A DNA stretch of 64,000 nt, taken from positions 66,532,932 through 66,596,931 of the forward strand of contig OZ020270.1 in NCBI GenBank assembly GCA_963971225.1, written 5' to 3'. Position 1 is the first letter of the stretch. Each line of letters begins with the position of its first letter. Shown piece by piece: positions 30,673-41,321 of this stretch. The DNA comes from Melieria omissa. Its lineage: Eukaryota; Arthropoda; Insecta; Diptera; Ulidiidae. Below the pieces are notes generated by a model. The model was not told where the DNA came from. It made no database searches and was given only the letters and a program-made list of their open reading frames with translations. A program made the translations under genes and the position numbers.

Positions 30673-33600
30673 TCAGTACTGGAAGAGACTATTTCCTCCT
30701 ATTTTCTCAAAGAACATTTTAATTCTTGCGAGATCAATTTCAGACAGATGAGTAGTCTGTAATATTTCCTTGCCTAGTGCCTGCTTTCTTGCATGGACTA
30801 AGGCCGGGCATTCAGTTATCAGGTGTATGGAAGTCTCGTCATCCTCCATGCAAAATCTACATATTTCACTGTCTGTTAATTTCAGACGGGCCTTATGTTT
30901 GTTTAGCAGACAGTGTCCGCTGATTACTCCTGTCATGAGTTTTAGTTCCGGTCTGCTCAAGCGTAGGAGAAACTTTGCATTTCTGCTTGAGTATCGCGGG
31001 AAAAAGGCTTTGGTACATTCCATACCAATTGATTTTGACCATCTTGCATTTGCTTTGATCAAGTATTCTTGCTTAATACAACCTTTGTAATGAGATTTGC
31101 TGACACCTAAGATCGGTTCGGGTCCAAATGGTCGCTTTCCAGCTCCCTCCCTTGCCAATCTGTCTGCATCCTCATTACCGTCATAGCCGCAATGTGCTGG
31201 AATCCAGTGTACTATTACTCGATTTCCTGTTGATAGTTGTTGGAGAAGATTAGCTGTCTCCCATACCAACTTAGAGGTAAATGTCGACGCGTGCAAGGCT
31301 CTTATTGCGGCCTGGCTGTCTGACATTATGATAATCCTTTTCCGATGAGGGTGAAGGTTCAGAATTTCTCTGGCACACTGATTGATAGCACAGACTTCCG
31401 CTTGGAAGACGGTTGCCAAACTACCAAGGCTGACTGACATTTGGGTACTGGAACTATATATCCCAGATCCTGTGCCTTCTCCAGTCTTGGATCCATCAGT
31501 GTACCAGATAATGTCATCACAGGTAAGACTGATTTTTGAATTGTCCCAGTCTATTCTGTTAGGAATATGTGTCTTATATTTCCTGTCAAAGATGTGTCGC
31601 GGAGGCATTGAGTCAAGAGGCAACCAAAAGCTTCCGTCTCGCCTCCGTTCTTTAACAATGGAGCGGTGACCGCTTGCATGTAGATCCTGTGGTATGAATC
31701 CACTATGCATCAGTCTATGTATACTAATGACCGCATTCATTTGTACGGTTAGGTCCAACGGCAAAACTCCCAATAGTACATTGAGGGCAGCTGTTGGCGT
31801 CGTGCGAAGGCAGCCAGTGATGCAGGAGTTAATTACTCTTTGCAACCGTTCCAGTCTGTTCGCAGTCGTTTTCTCTGTGGTTTTTTTCCACCATACTATC
31901 GCCCCATAGGTGATAATGGGGAGGATGACTAGGGTGTAGATTTTTTGAAGCCATATCGGTTTCGTTCCCCAGTTTTTGCCACAGATTCGTTTACAAGTCC
32001 AGAGAGCGTTGCCCGCCTTCTGAATAGTACGATTCATGTGAGGTTTCCAGTTCAATTTACTGTCTAGAGTTACCCCAAGGTATTTGGCTTCTTTTACGAA
32101 GCCTACATCTTTGCCAAAAACCTTTATCGGTCTCAGGTCATATTTCCTTTTGAGTGTGAACGGTACGAAGATTGTCTTATCAGGGTTTACCGATAGATTC
32201 TGCTGGGCGCACCAGTTCTCTACAATTTTTATTGCACCCTGTAGTAGATCAGAGACGGTCTGCCCGTCTTTGCCTCTAACCGCAATAACCAGGTCATCAG
32301 CATAGGCAATAACGTCATAGCCTCGATCCGAGAGGATGCGGATTAATCCGTTAATGACCATGGACCAGAGTAGAGGAGATAGTACGCCCCCCTGGGGACA
32401 GCCCCGGACCGTTCTGGCTAGGATCTTGATGCCATTTAAGTCGGACTGTATTAGTCTGCTTTTGAGCATCGTGGAGATCCACCTTATAAGTGCAGTCGGC
32501 ACTTGAAATACCTCTAAAGCCGATCCTATAGCTTCATAGGTGGTGTTGTTGAAAGCCCCCTCTATGTCTAGGAAACCTACTAAACAGATTTCTTTCTCGT
32601 CAAGGGATTTTTCGATTTTGCTGACCAGGGCAGATAGGGCTGTTTCCGTAGACCTGCCTTTTCGGTAAGCATGTTGGTGTGCACTTAGAGGATTTCGGAT
32701 AAGGACTTCGTCTCTGAGGTATCTCTCTATTACCTTCTCCATACCCTTAAGTACACATGACATCAAGCTTATAGGCCTGAAGGACTTTGGATCCTTTTTG
32801 TTTGACTTTCCGGCTTTAGGAAGGTAGACAACATTCACTGTTCTCCACACCTCCGGAACGTAGCCAAGCGCCAAACTGCATGTGTATATTTTCGAAAGAA
32901 TGGGCAACAGACTGTCTGGTCCTCTTTGTAACAGCGCCGGGAAGATTTTATCCTTTCCCGCCGCCTTGTACGGGGAGAACGTTCCTATCGCCCATTCTAC
33001 AATCGAACGTTTGCAGATGAGATTGGCCAATCTCCAATCATCCCTACTGGGGCAGTGTGACTGCCAGCCGCTATAGTTATTATGGTCGGGGTCGTCTATT
33101 ATTTCTGATCCCGGAAAATGGACTTTAGTGAGCAGGGCTAATGTATCCTGCGCACTATTTGTGAGTTCACCCTGTTCATTAGACAAGGATCCAATCGGAC
33201 ATGGTTTATCGGTTGACAGAATCTTTTGGAGCCTACAGCCTGAGTTCGCGTCGTTCACGTCCTCGCAGAAGCGTCTAAAAGATTCCCTCCTGGCTTTCTT
33301 AATCTCTTTATTGTATTTGGTGAGAGCATCGGAGTAGGTTTGCCAATCGTTATTCCGCTTGGCCCTATTGAATAGTTTCCGTACTCCCTTCCTTAGCAAG
33401 CTAAGATGACTGCTCCACCAAGGTGTCTGTCTTTTAAAAGTTTTAGTTTTTAAGGGACAGTTTTCTTCATAGGCGTTCACTACGACTTCCTGGAGTTTCC
33501 TGGATGCCCTTTCCAGCCTATCTATTGTGTCAACTCTGTTTTCAAGTTGTGTAGTGATGTCGTGCCTTAACTGGTGACAATAGCTGTCCCAGTCGGTCTG

Positions 33601-33765
33601 CCTTTTTGGCCTAAAGGACACGGCAGTCAGTGACTTGTCACCTAACCTAAACCTTATATGTCTATGGTCAGAACATGAGGGCTCTTCGGATACTCGCCAG
33701 TTGCTGACAAGTGATTTCGATAGAGAAGTAGTTAGGGTAAGGTCTAGCAGTCGGAAGATACATTC
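30673..33765 (-). CDS. LOA-type LINE ORF2: end of endonuclease, RT, RNase H (5'-truncated, otherwise open)
   Basis: The frame enters from about 33765 in the endonuclease (LLDLTLTTSLSKSLVSNWRV, SCSDHRHIRF). From MSFRPKRQ (33621) it runs 982 residues without a stop: linker; RT with SFRPISLMSCVLKGMEKV, GFLDIEGAFNN, RGCPQGGVLSPLLW and intact AYADDLVIAV; RNase H with WYTDGSK, AEVCAINQ, MSDSQAAI and WIPAHCGYDGNEDAD; and a final CRFCMEDDETSIHLITECP finger. All catalytic acids are present. It lacks ORF1 and the catalytic half of the endonuclease, so it is a dead-on-arrival copy of a recently active family. Confidence 0.88.
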   Translation of the reverse strand, partial: ECIFRLLDLTLTTSLSKSLVSNWRVSEEPSCSDHRHIRFRLGDKSLTAVSFRPKRQTDWDSYCHQLRHDITTQLENRVDTIDRLERASRKLQEVVVNAYEENCPLKTKTFKRQTPWWSSHLSLLRKGVRKLFNRAKRNNDWQTYSDALTKYNKEIKKARRESFRRFCEDVNDANSGCRLQKILSTDKPCPIGSLSNEQGELTNSAQDTLALLTKVHFPGSEIIDDPDHNNYSGWQSHCPSRDDWRLANLICKRSIVEWAIGTFSPYKAAGKDKIFPALLQRGPDSLLPILSKIYTCSLALGYVPEVWRTVNVVYLPKAGKSNKKDPKSFRPISLMSCVLKGMEKVIERYLRDEVLIRNPLSAHQHAYRKGRSTETALSALVSKIEKSLDEKEICLVGFLDIEGAFNNTTYEAIGSALEVFQVPTALIRWISTMLKSRLIQSDLNGIKILARTVRGCPQGGVLSPLLWSMVINGLIRILSDRGYDVIAYADDLVIAVRGKDGQTVSDLLQGAIKIVENWCAQQNLSVNPDKTIFVPFTLKRKYDLRPIKVFGKDVGFVKEAKYLGVTLDSKLNWKPHMNRTIQKAGNALWTCKRICGKNWGTKPIWLQKIYTLVILPIITYGAIVWWKKTTEKTTANRLERLQRVINSCITGCLRTTPTAALNVLLGVLPLDLTVQMNAVISIHRLMHSGFIPQDLHASGHRSIVKERRRDGSFWLPLDSMPPRHIFDRKYKTHIPNRIDWDNSKISLTCDDIIWYTDGSKTGEGTGSGIYSSSTQMSVSLGSLATVFQAEVCAINQCAREILNLHPHRKRIIIMSDSQAAIRALHASTFTSKLVWETANLLQQLSTGNRVIVHWIPAHCGYDGNEDADRLAREGAGKRPFGPEPILGVSKSHYKGCIKQEYLIKANARWSKSIGMECTKAFFPRYSSRNAKFLLRLSRPELKLMTGVISGHCLLNKHKARLKLTDSEICRFCMEDDETSIHLITECPALVHARKQALGKEILQTTHLSEIDLARIKMFFEKIGGNSLFQY

Positions 33766-36656
33766 AACGGAAACATTAAGACATTTAAAACATTAAAGTT
33801 ACAACAAAAGTTTCTCAAAAACTAGTTATATTCATTTAAGATCAGTTTACACTATTCCAACCACCAGAACCAATACCATTTAATCTGTTCTTCACTTCGT
33901 CCTGGCCTAAATAAAACTGTCCAAAATACCTATATCTCATTTCTTTGAGTATTGGACATCTTCCTAAAAAGTGTGTCAAGTCTTCCAATTCATTTAAGTT
34001 ACAGAGAGTGCAGTTAAGTTTCTTGTATACTCCGAGATAAATAAGGTCGCATCTGGTCTTCAGAATCCAAGATATCTTATAATTTTCAGTTGTGTTGTTA
34101 ATATAGCTTTTTCCAATATTGTGATCGAGGTACTTGTACAACCGGGAGCTGTTCATAGCTCTTTCCCATGTTTTTTGTTTGTTCATCCGATTCACACTTG
34201 AGAGTAATAAGTCTATATTTGCACTCCATAGCCTCCTATCAGAATTGTCAAAAACTAGATTGATGTTTAACTTGCTTCCTAATGCCCCGTTCTGACTATG
34301 TCATATATGGTGTCATTTGTAGTCAGTTAAATGAGAACGGGTTGTCATATGGTGTCATTTGCGTTTGCCTGCATGTATGACTACAATTTTCCAATACGAA
34401 ACGAGAATCAAATGAGAACGATCGAATTTGTGTCGAACGAACGATTTGACTACGTTTGATGAGAAAACAAAAAATGTCAACATGCTGGCAAACTTTGTCA
34501 TATGTATTTTTCGTCAGTTTTGCCGTGCAATGAGAACGCATTTGACGACATAGGACGAACATGACATATATGGCAGTGTTTGTCGTCATTGAATATGACA
34601 CCATATATGACATAGTCAGAACGGGGCATAAGTCCTTAACTGCCGTTGCCCAAAAGATTTGTCTCTGTAGAATTATTTTTGTAAGTCTATGTGGTAGTCT
34701 GTTTGAATCGTAGTCAAATATGGTTTTGTAGATATATCTAAGGTGGAGTTCAAGTGTATATAAATGACAGTTTGCAAAGTCAGTTTCCAACAGAATACAA
34801 TACGAGGGTGTATTGGTGGGTAGACGCAAAATTCTTTTTAAAAAATAGAATTGCGTTTTATCGACTTCGTCAAACAGTTCATAGCCCCAAACTTGTGCAG
34901 CGTAGCTTTGAATCGCTCTTGCTACTGCCAAGAATAAATTATATTTTGCCGATAATTTTATTTTGTCTTTGGTAAGAAACGATCTCCAGGTAGCGTTTAT
35001 GCTGTTCTTCGCTAAACTACTTCTATTCTGAACATGTTTCTTAAAACTTAATTTTGGGGTCATCGTAACACCTAAATAATTGTATTCTGTCGTAATTGGT
35101 ATTTGTTCTCCTTTAAACTTCCATTTCTCTCTTTCTGCCAGTCTACCACCTTGTCTAAAAACCATAATAGCTGACTTCGCTAAATTTACTTGCATATTCC
35201 ACATGTCACAACATTTTTCCAGATTCAAAATCATTTTCTGCAGTTTATTCACATCGTCCGCCAAAATGACTATGTCATCGGCATATAAAAGAAGTCTTAT
35301 ATTCATATCATCAATCCAGATACCTTTTTCCAGGCTGTCATGCAAGTCATTTAGATATATCGAAAACAGTAAGGGTGACATCAGACAACCTTGTTTCACA
35401 CCTGACGAAATACAAAATTTTTCTGAAATTTCATCTCCTGTCCATATCACAGAATCAGTACATTTATACACACTCTCGATGAAATTTACCATTTTAGTCG
35501 AAATGCCTATGTTATGTAACTTGTAAATTAAAAGATGCCTTGGGACCGTGTCAAATGCTGCCTTAAAATCCACAAAAAATGCATAAACCTTCTTTTTTTC
35601 GCTCAATTTGATGTGAATGATTGATGTCAGGTTGTAAATGTTGTCTGCCGTGGAGTACTTTTTTCGGAACCCTGCCTGATACTCTGTAATTAGACTTCTA
35701 CTCTCCAACCAACTTACAAGCCGCTGATTTAGTATACCCATCATTATCTTGGCGATACAAATCATGAATGAGATACCTCTATAATTCGACACTATATCCT
35801 TGTCACCTTTCTTGAAGAGTGGGAAAATAACACTGGTTTCAAAAGCTCTATCTGCGCGTCCACAATTATATAGTCTAGTGTAGGTTTTAGCCAGTTCGTC
35901 AAGGAATTGTATGTCTGCATTAATAAAGAATTCATATGATATTCTATCAAGTCCAGGGGCTTTTCCAGGTTTTGTTTTATGTAGCATTTGAACAATTTCT
36001 GCCGAAGAGATTCGTTTATCTAGACTTTCGTCCGATACTGGCAAAGCTACATAATAGATTTGGTGTGCAGCAATGGGTAGATTGAGAAGGTCATTGAAAT
36101 ATTGACTAAACTCCACTGCGGGTATATCAGTTTTTGACACCGAATTCGAGCCTCTAATCACCTTAACAAGATCCCACCACTCTGCACTAACCTTTACCTC
36201 ATTTATTCGTCGCTCTATGTCTTCATAATAATCTTTTTTGCTAGTTTTACATTGCTCCTTGTATCTCTTGTTTGCAGCGATGTACTCTTTCTTGTCACCC
36301 TCTGAACCAGATTTATGAAATTTCCTTAAAAACCTTAAAGAAACTTTTCTAGCCGCTAAGCATTTCCAGTTGAACCATTCTGATTTTTTGCCCAGTTTAC
36401 TCGCTGTTTGTTTTCGCACTGCCGCAGAGTTTATTATATTTGTGAAATCACTTAAACTTAGCTCATTCGTTTCTCGTTTCTTTTTTTCCATTTCGTTTAT
36501 TAGCCGGCTATTATACAATTTTACTCGTGAGCTATCCCAAAACAATTTTGGTAGAAGACATTCACGCTTTTCGAAGGTATCATTAAGTTTAATCTTCATT
36601 TTAAGTGCAATAGCCATGTGGTCAGACCACACCTTATCTTCTACCTTAAAATCTAT
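33766..36656 (-). pseudogene. CR1-like LINE ORF2: endonuclease end and RT, split by a MITE
   Basis: The frame from 36632 begins at MWSDHMAIAL (endonuclease SDH motif), then RT: TKPGKAPGLDRISYEF, FKKGDKDIVSNYRGIS, FFVDFKAAFDTVPRHLL, SGVKQGCLMSPLLFSIYLN, and intact LLYADDIVILADD. No RNase H. At 34628 the frame enters a MITE and ends in unrelated residues; beyond it, 34282 to 33842 continues with the true C-terminus (NRMNKQKTWERA ... CTLCNLNELEDLTHFLGRCP). Removing the MITE and one TSD restores one open frame. Clade placement (CR1/L2 group) rests on motif style and lack of RNase H and is tentative. Confidence 0.8.
34283..34628. mobile_element. PIF/Harbinger-type MITE, 346 bp
   Basis: About 35-bp TIRs starting TGCCCCGTTCTGACTATGTC; TAA duplicated at 34280-34282 and 34629-34631. 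The interior is full of TGTCATATATGG-like motifs. The 3-bp TAA target is typical of PIF/Harbinger. Confidence 0.85.
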
Positions 36657-36665
36657 TCAATTATA

Positions 36666-38975
36666 TTATGTGGGTTCAAAATTTTCTGGGCCGCCGTGTT
36701 TAATTCGGAGCGAACGGCCTCGAATCGTGGGCATTCGAAAAACATGTGCTCAGGATCTTCTGGCTTGTCGCAGGATGGGCAATTGGCATTGTCGTCGTGG
36801 CCGAAGCGTTTTAAGTAGCTTCTGTAGCCACCGTGGCCTGTGAGGAACTGTGTTAATTGAAAGTTCACCTCGCCATGCCTTCTGCTTGTCCATTTGTCTA
36901 TGCATGGGATGAGCTTGTGCGTCCACCGACTTTTGCTCGAGTGGTCCCATCTCGTCTGCCACTGCCGCATGGAGGTTGCTCTTTCGACGCGCGCTGCTTC
37001 CTCTTTGGGTCGTGTTCCCTTAAAGGCATATATACGCCGCATCTCGTCCGCTTTGATGTCGATTGGCAACATCCCGGAGATGACACAAGCTGCTACGTCT
37101 GACACCGTTCTAAAGGCGCTTATCACGCGCAGTGCTGCAAGCCGATAGACGCGTTCGTACTGTCGCTTGTACGCCTTGATGTGCAGGGATTCGGCCCAGA
37201 TTGGCGCTGCGTATAGTAGCGAGGACGATATTACGCTAGCAAGTAGCACTCGCCTACTAGCTTTTGGGCCCCCGATGTTGGGGAGCATCCGTGATAAACC
37301 GGTATAGGCCTTGGATGCTTTGCAGCAGGCGTATTCGGCGTGTTTTCGGAAGCTGAGCCTGTCGTCGATGACCACGCCTAAGTACTTAATAGATCGACTG
37401 GAGGTAATAATATTGGCGCCAACCTCAATTCTTATTACCTCGCTTTTCTTGCGGCTGCTCACCAGAACTGCTTCCGTTTTTTCTTCTGCTAGTTGTAGGC
37501 CCACTGACTGAAGCCACGATCGGACGACCGTTATTGTGGCATTTGCTTTTTGCTCTAGGTCCGCAAGCTGTTTCGCTACAACTGTTATCGCGATGTCGTC
37601 CGCGAATCCCACCACTACCACGCCTTCCGGAACGGGGAGGTTTAGCACTTCGTCATACATAATGTTCCACAGTACTGGCCCGAGCACCGACCCTTGTGGA
37701 ACACCTGACGTTACTGCATATTGTTTAGGGCCTTCATCACTATCGTATTGCAGTACTCTATCCACAAGGTAGCTGTTTAAGATGGCCAACAGGTAGTCCG
37801 GGGCTTCCAGTTTTTGGACCGCTCCCAGAATATGGACCCATCCGGCCGAGTTGAACGCATTCTTCACGTCTAGCGTTATTATTGCACAATACTTTTTCTT
37901 GCCGCCCTTCCATCTCCTTCCCTGGATTGCGTCCTTTGCCGTGTGGACTACCGTTGCGATTGCGTCAATCGTCGACCGTGCCTTTCGGAATCCGAACTGC
38001 TTGTCTGATAGCCCGTGCTCTCCTTCGGTGAATGGGGTAAGTCTGTCGAAGATTAGGCGTTCAAGCAGCTTGCCCATTGTGTCTAGCAAGCAGATTGGTC
38101 GGTAAGCCGACGGCTGGCCTGGGGCTTTTCCAGGTTTTGGCAGGAGGACTAAGTTCTGTTTTTTCCATCTGGCCGGGAATATTCCTTGCTGCAAGCAGAG
38201 CTGCATGACGTCCACAAATAGCTCCGGTCGAGTAGATATGGCTAGCTTCAAGGCCACGTTTGGTATGGCGTCTGGTCCTGGTGCTTTGTTGCTCTTGATT
38301 CTTGAGCTTGCCTCGATGATTTCGTCTGGCGTCACTTGCACCTCGTATGTTTGAGAGCATGCGGGCTGTGGGCTTCTAACTGGATGCCTCGGGAATAATG
38401 CTGAGATTATGCTTTGCAGCAGAATTGGACAAGTTTCCTGTTGTCTGCTTTTTAGTTTGGCCATGACTAGCTTGTAAGCGCCGCCCCAAGGGTCGGCGTT
38501 TGCTTCGTCGCAGAGTTCTTTGAAAGCCTCTTTTTTACTCTTGCGTATCTCGTTACGAAGCTGTTTCCGGATAATAGCAAACTCTTTTCTGCGTAGTTCG
38601 TGGCCCGGATTTTGCCGTCCGCGCTGACATTCGCGCCTGGCATGGAGGCACTTTGCCCTGAGCTGCCTAATGCTGTCGTTCCACCAATAGGCAGGGGCGC
38701 CGCGATTTGACGTTTTGCGTCTGGGCATTGCGGCATCGCAGGCTCTTGATATACAGTTGGCCAGCTGGTTAGCCGCTTCATCCGCTGTATGGGCAATGTT
38801 GGTATTCTCGCACAGCATGCATTGAAAAAGCTCTTTGTCGAGCGACTTGGCCTTCCACTTTGCAGCGCCTCGTTTTGGTTGCAGCGTCATCGATTTTTTG
38901 TCACCTCCAATTTCAAAATGTATAGCTTGATGGTCGCTGTAGGTATATTGGTCATCGACCGCCCACTTCAGCTGC
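36666..38975 (-). CDS. R1-type LINE ORF2: endonuclease end and RT (5'-truncated)
   Basis: Open from the insertion point: QLKWAVDDQYTYSDHQAIHF (endonuclease SDH), linker, RT with KAPGPDAIPNVAL, SAYRPICLLDTMGKLLER, ITLDVKNAFNSAGW, TSGVPQGSVLGPVLWN, intact VGFADDIAITV, and a CPSCDKPEDPEHMFFECPRF finger. It loses the real frame at 36666 where the chimeric block begins; the missing C-terminus is at 30240-30414. The 847-residue frame that starts at 39196 is a chance fusion with knuckles of another LINE. DVKNAFNSA and no RNase H fit the R1 clade. Confidence 0.85.
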
Positions 38976-38990
38976 TTGTAGGTGGAGTGT

Positions 38991-39726
38991 GTGGTTTCGT
39001 TATTGTTGTTTGTTACACAGTTGTTACATGTTGGGTTTTTGTCGCATTTTTCTTCATTTTCGTCGTTTGTGTGATATGTTTCACCACAGATGGGGCAGAG
39101 TTTTGCACTTTTACAAAATTTGGTTGGGTGACCGAAGCGGTGACAATTTTTACATCGCAGCGGGAGGGGGGTGTATATATGTTTTTTGGTAGCCAATAAA
39201 TATGTGTTCAGGCAAATCCAGTGCTGAGAATGTGAGAATTACGAATTCGTATCAATCCTGTCTCAGTTAAAGTGTTGTTGTGTTTTTTTAATATTTTGTT
39301 GACGCTGGTTATGTTTTGTGCTCGCAATTCTTCTAATATTTCTTCCTCGCTTACTCTTCTTAAATCGTTGTTGTATATTACCCCTTTTGTGTACTTGAGT
39401 GTTGTGTTTTCTGAAACTTCTACTTCAATTGTTGGGGAGAGTGAGGTGAGTTTGTATAGTTTCTTTGCTTGTGCTGCTGTTTTTGTTTAAACGTGTAGGA
39501 TGCCGTTGTTTGTTTTAGTGCATGAGCTTACTTCGCCGCATACAGCGTCGACCACCTTTTTGATTAGAAATGGAGAGGTTATTGCGAGTGACTCCTCACA
39601 GTTGTTTCTTTTTATGATCAGGTGTTTTGGTCCGTTCGTTTTATTCGGAAATTCTTTACTGTTGTCCATTTCAAAAGAGAGGTGGGGTGAGACATTTCTG
39701 TGTTGAACGTCAGGTGGTTCGTTCAT
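38991..39726 (-). pseudogene. I-type LINE ORF1 (gag-like): N-terminal region and zinc knuckles
   Basis: Starts at the Met at 39726: GPKHLIIKRNNCEESLAITS, LIKKVVDAVCGEV, stop at 39487, then KTAAQAKKLYKL and a frameshift near 39240. The end reads IFIGYQKTYIHPPP-like then CKNCHRFGHPTKFC, CPICGETYH, CDKNPTCNNC, the triple CCHC knuckles of I/Jockey ORF1, an RNA-binding chaperone. It is split at 38990 by the R1-type LINE and is non-functional. Confidence 0.75.
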
Positions 39727-39906
39727 GTTTATTGTTTTTGGTTAAAGTTTCGTTTTATTTTATTTTTCTTTTTATTTTATATCACTGCAAGGTTTGTTCT
39801 TTCACTGATTTGTTATTGTGTTCAATGGCACTCTTTGAAATTCTTTCTTTTTTCCTTTCGGTTGATTTCTCCAAAGTTTAAGTTATTTACATCTTATCAC
39901 TGTGAC

Positions 39907-40334
39907 CATGCCAGCCATATTTTATTTTCTTGTCTATGATTTTGCGCACACTACAGTCGGCAGTGAGTTCAGGAGCAATATGCGACGCCGTGCAGGCTTC
40001 TAGAAGAAGAACAAAAGCCAGCCAGAAAATAGAAATCGTTTTACAATTTCAGCTTTTCGCCAGCGCAACAACAAGAATAACAGCACATCGTCTTCCTCCT
40101 CTTCGCACAATTGAGCGAGAATGAACGAGTGAGCACAGACGCGGCATTCGTGTTTCTATGATTTGCGCTCAGAGCATTGTGCTGTCATTTCAAGTGTTTC
40201 CTCTTGTTGTCTACCCCCCGCATCTAGAAGACGGGTGGCGATATCAGCACCCGCATTCAAATTTTTGGTTGTACGTGATGCACACTCTTTACTCTTTACT
40301 TTTTGGTTAAAGGCAATGAGTCAGTTATCCAATT
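39907..40334. repeat. P-like terminal-region repeat, second copy
   Basis: 39908-40115 aligns with 3935-4145. After about 40120 the match weakens, but CACCCGCATTCAAATTTTTG..TGTACGTGATGCACACT still resembles 4305-4345. No gene is seen. Confidence 0.55.
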
Positions 40335-40893
40335 AGTACAGTAAATGGGTATATTTTACTAAAAAAAAATACTTAATGGCTGAAATTTTGAGGGTATGTT
40401 CGGGGGCATGTCCTGAGTCTAAAACTGAGTTTTCGTATTCGAGGGGGTGGGGGAAGATACTACCCCCTGCTTATTTAGGGGTGAGCTCGTTTTAACTCCT
40501 TATCTCCGGTGCTATTGCTCGTACCGACAAGTCCGAGGGATCAAATTTGTGGGGAATAAAATTATCTTTCTAATGATAATAAAACCGAGGTCATAGGTCG
40601 ATTAGGGGAATCACAATGGCCGGTCAAAGGTCAAAAGTGAGGGATAGTTTTTGTTTTTCGTGAATACCGTGAAACCGGTAGGTTTTTTCGCATACTATTT
40701 CAATACCATTTTAAAGTACTTGAAATTACCTACAAAATGAGTGCTCGAACACTCATCTACTATAAATAGTTTGCCGTCAATCCAACGACCAAGTTGACCG
40801 CGCGCGCCGATGTTGAGCCACGCACGGCGCGAGAAGTACTCATTGCGCATACATTGCACTCTCTACGTGCTCGCACGTACAGCGCGCGAAAAG
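40335..40893. repeat. Second copy of the 21767-22333 repeat (single-arm form)
   Basis: Starts TAGTACAGTAAAT like the left terminus at 21767, then ACTAAAAAAAAATACTTAATG through the arm sequence to CCGATGTTGA, followed by the loop sequence in the opposite sense to 22259-22333 and GTACAGCGCGCG. It lacks the inverted duplication and ends abruptly at about 40893. The short interior spacer differs between the two copies. Confidence 0.85.
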
Positions 40894-41317
40894 CAAATTT
40901 AATAAGATTTGATTATTGTAAAATTCACAAAATTCACTGGTAATTTTAACGTTGAAATAAAGAAATTTCAGATTTTGTAAATATGAAAAGTAACAGACAG
41001 ATATAAAGGCGCATCTAAAAGTAACTAAGGAACTATACAAAATATCAGTTGTGTGCGACTTATTATTCTGAAACGGTACCACGTCCCCTGGTTTAAAGCC
41101 CGCCCATTTTCCCTGTCGACGGATACTATTAAATAGTAAGTCGTATCAAGTGTAATTAATTCATATAATGTCATATAATTTCAAAGTTAAACTGAAAATA
41201 TGGTTGTAAAATATTGCCACGCCCTTGTCCAACGTCAATGAAATTCTACTCTAGTAGAACAACAGATCCATGGGACGGCGCTATATCAAATTTCAATGCT
41301 GTCCGAAAAGTTTTAAG
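40894..41317. other. AT-rich interval; right end is an inverted Helitron scrap
   Basis: 41205-41317 is the reverse complement of the Helitron unit (GCGTTGGACAAGGGCGTGGC and GGACAGCATTGAAATTTG). The rest is unassigned. Confidence 0.5.
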
Positions 41318-41321
41318 TTAA

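Larger units (their letters stand above)
30424..36656 (-). mobile_element. Chimeric LINE block: CR1-like LINE joined to LOA-type LINE
   Basis: A single TSD TCAATTATA (30415-30423 and 36657-36665) brackets two different 5'-truncated LINEs in the same orientation: the CR1-like one (5' side, 33766-36656) and the LOA-type one (3' side, 30424-33765), which ends in a (TCTA)n tail. No TSD or tail separates them at about 33765. Confidence 0.8.
30125..38975 (-). mobile_element. R1-type LINE, 5'-truncated, split by a later insert
   Basis: A 15-bp TSD TTGTAGGTGGAGTGT flanks it (30110-30124 and 38976-38990). It ends in poly-A (plus-strand T-run at 30129-30139). The pieces are 36666-38975 (rest of endonuclease and RT) and 30125-30414 (pol C-terminus and 3' UTR with CCCAGTATCTTTCGAAGATT). 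Confidence 0.85.
21326..39906 (-). mobile_element. I-type LINE, broken into pieces by later insertions
   Basis: Minus-strand pieces in the expected order: ORF1 (39726 to 38991, continuing 30109 to about 29770), endonuclease (26055-25679), RNase H and C-terminal finger (25500-24863, 21766-21550), then an (AAAT)n tail at about 21326-21350. The junctions at 38976-38990/30110-30124 and at 24863/21766 restore the reading frame when the inserts are removed. Continuity across 26.1-29.7 kb is inferred from order and strand only. Confidence 0.6.

Noticed and set aside
34323..34628. C-terminal 100 residues of the CR1-like RT frame
   Set aside because: They are translated from a TAA-flanked MITE; the true C-terminus is at 33842-34282.
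38976..39196. 847-residue protein joining zinc knuckles to an R1-type RT
   Set aside because: The knuckles belong to an older I-type LINE and the RT to an insert with a 15-bp TSD; the in-frame fusion is a coincidence.
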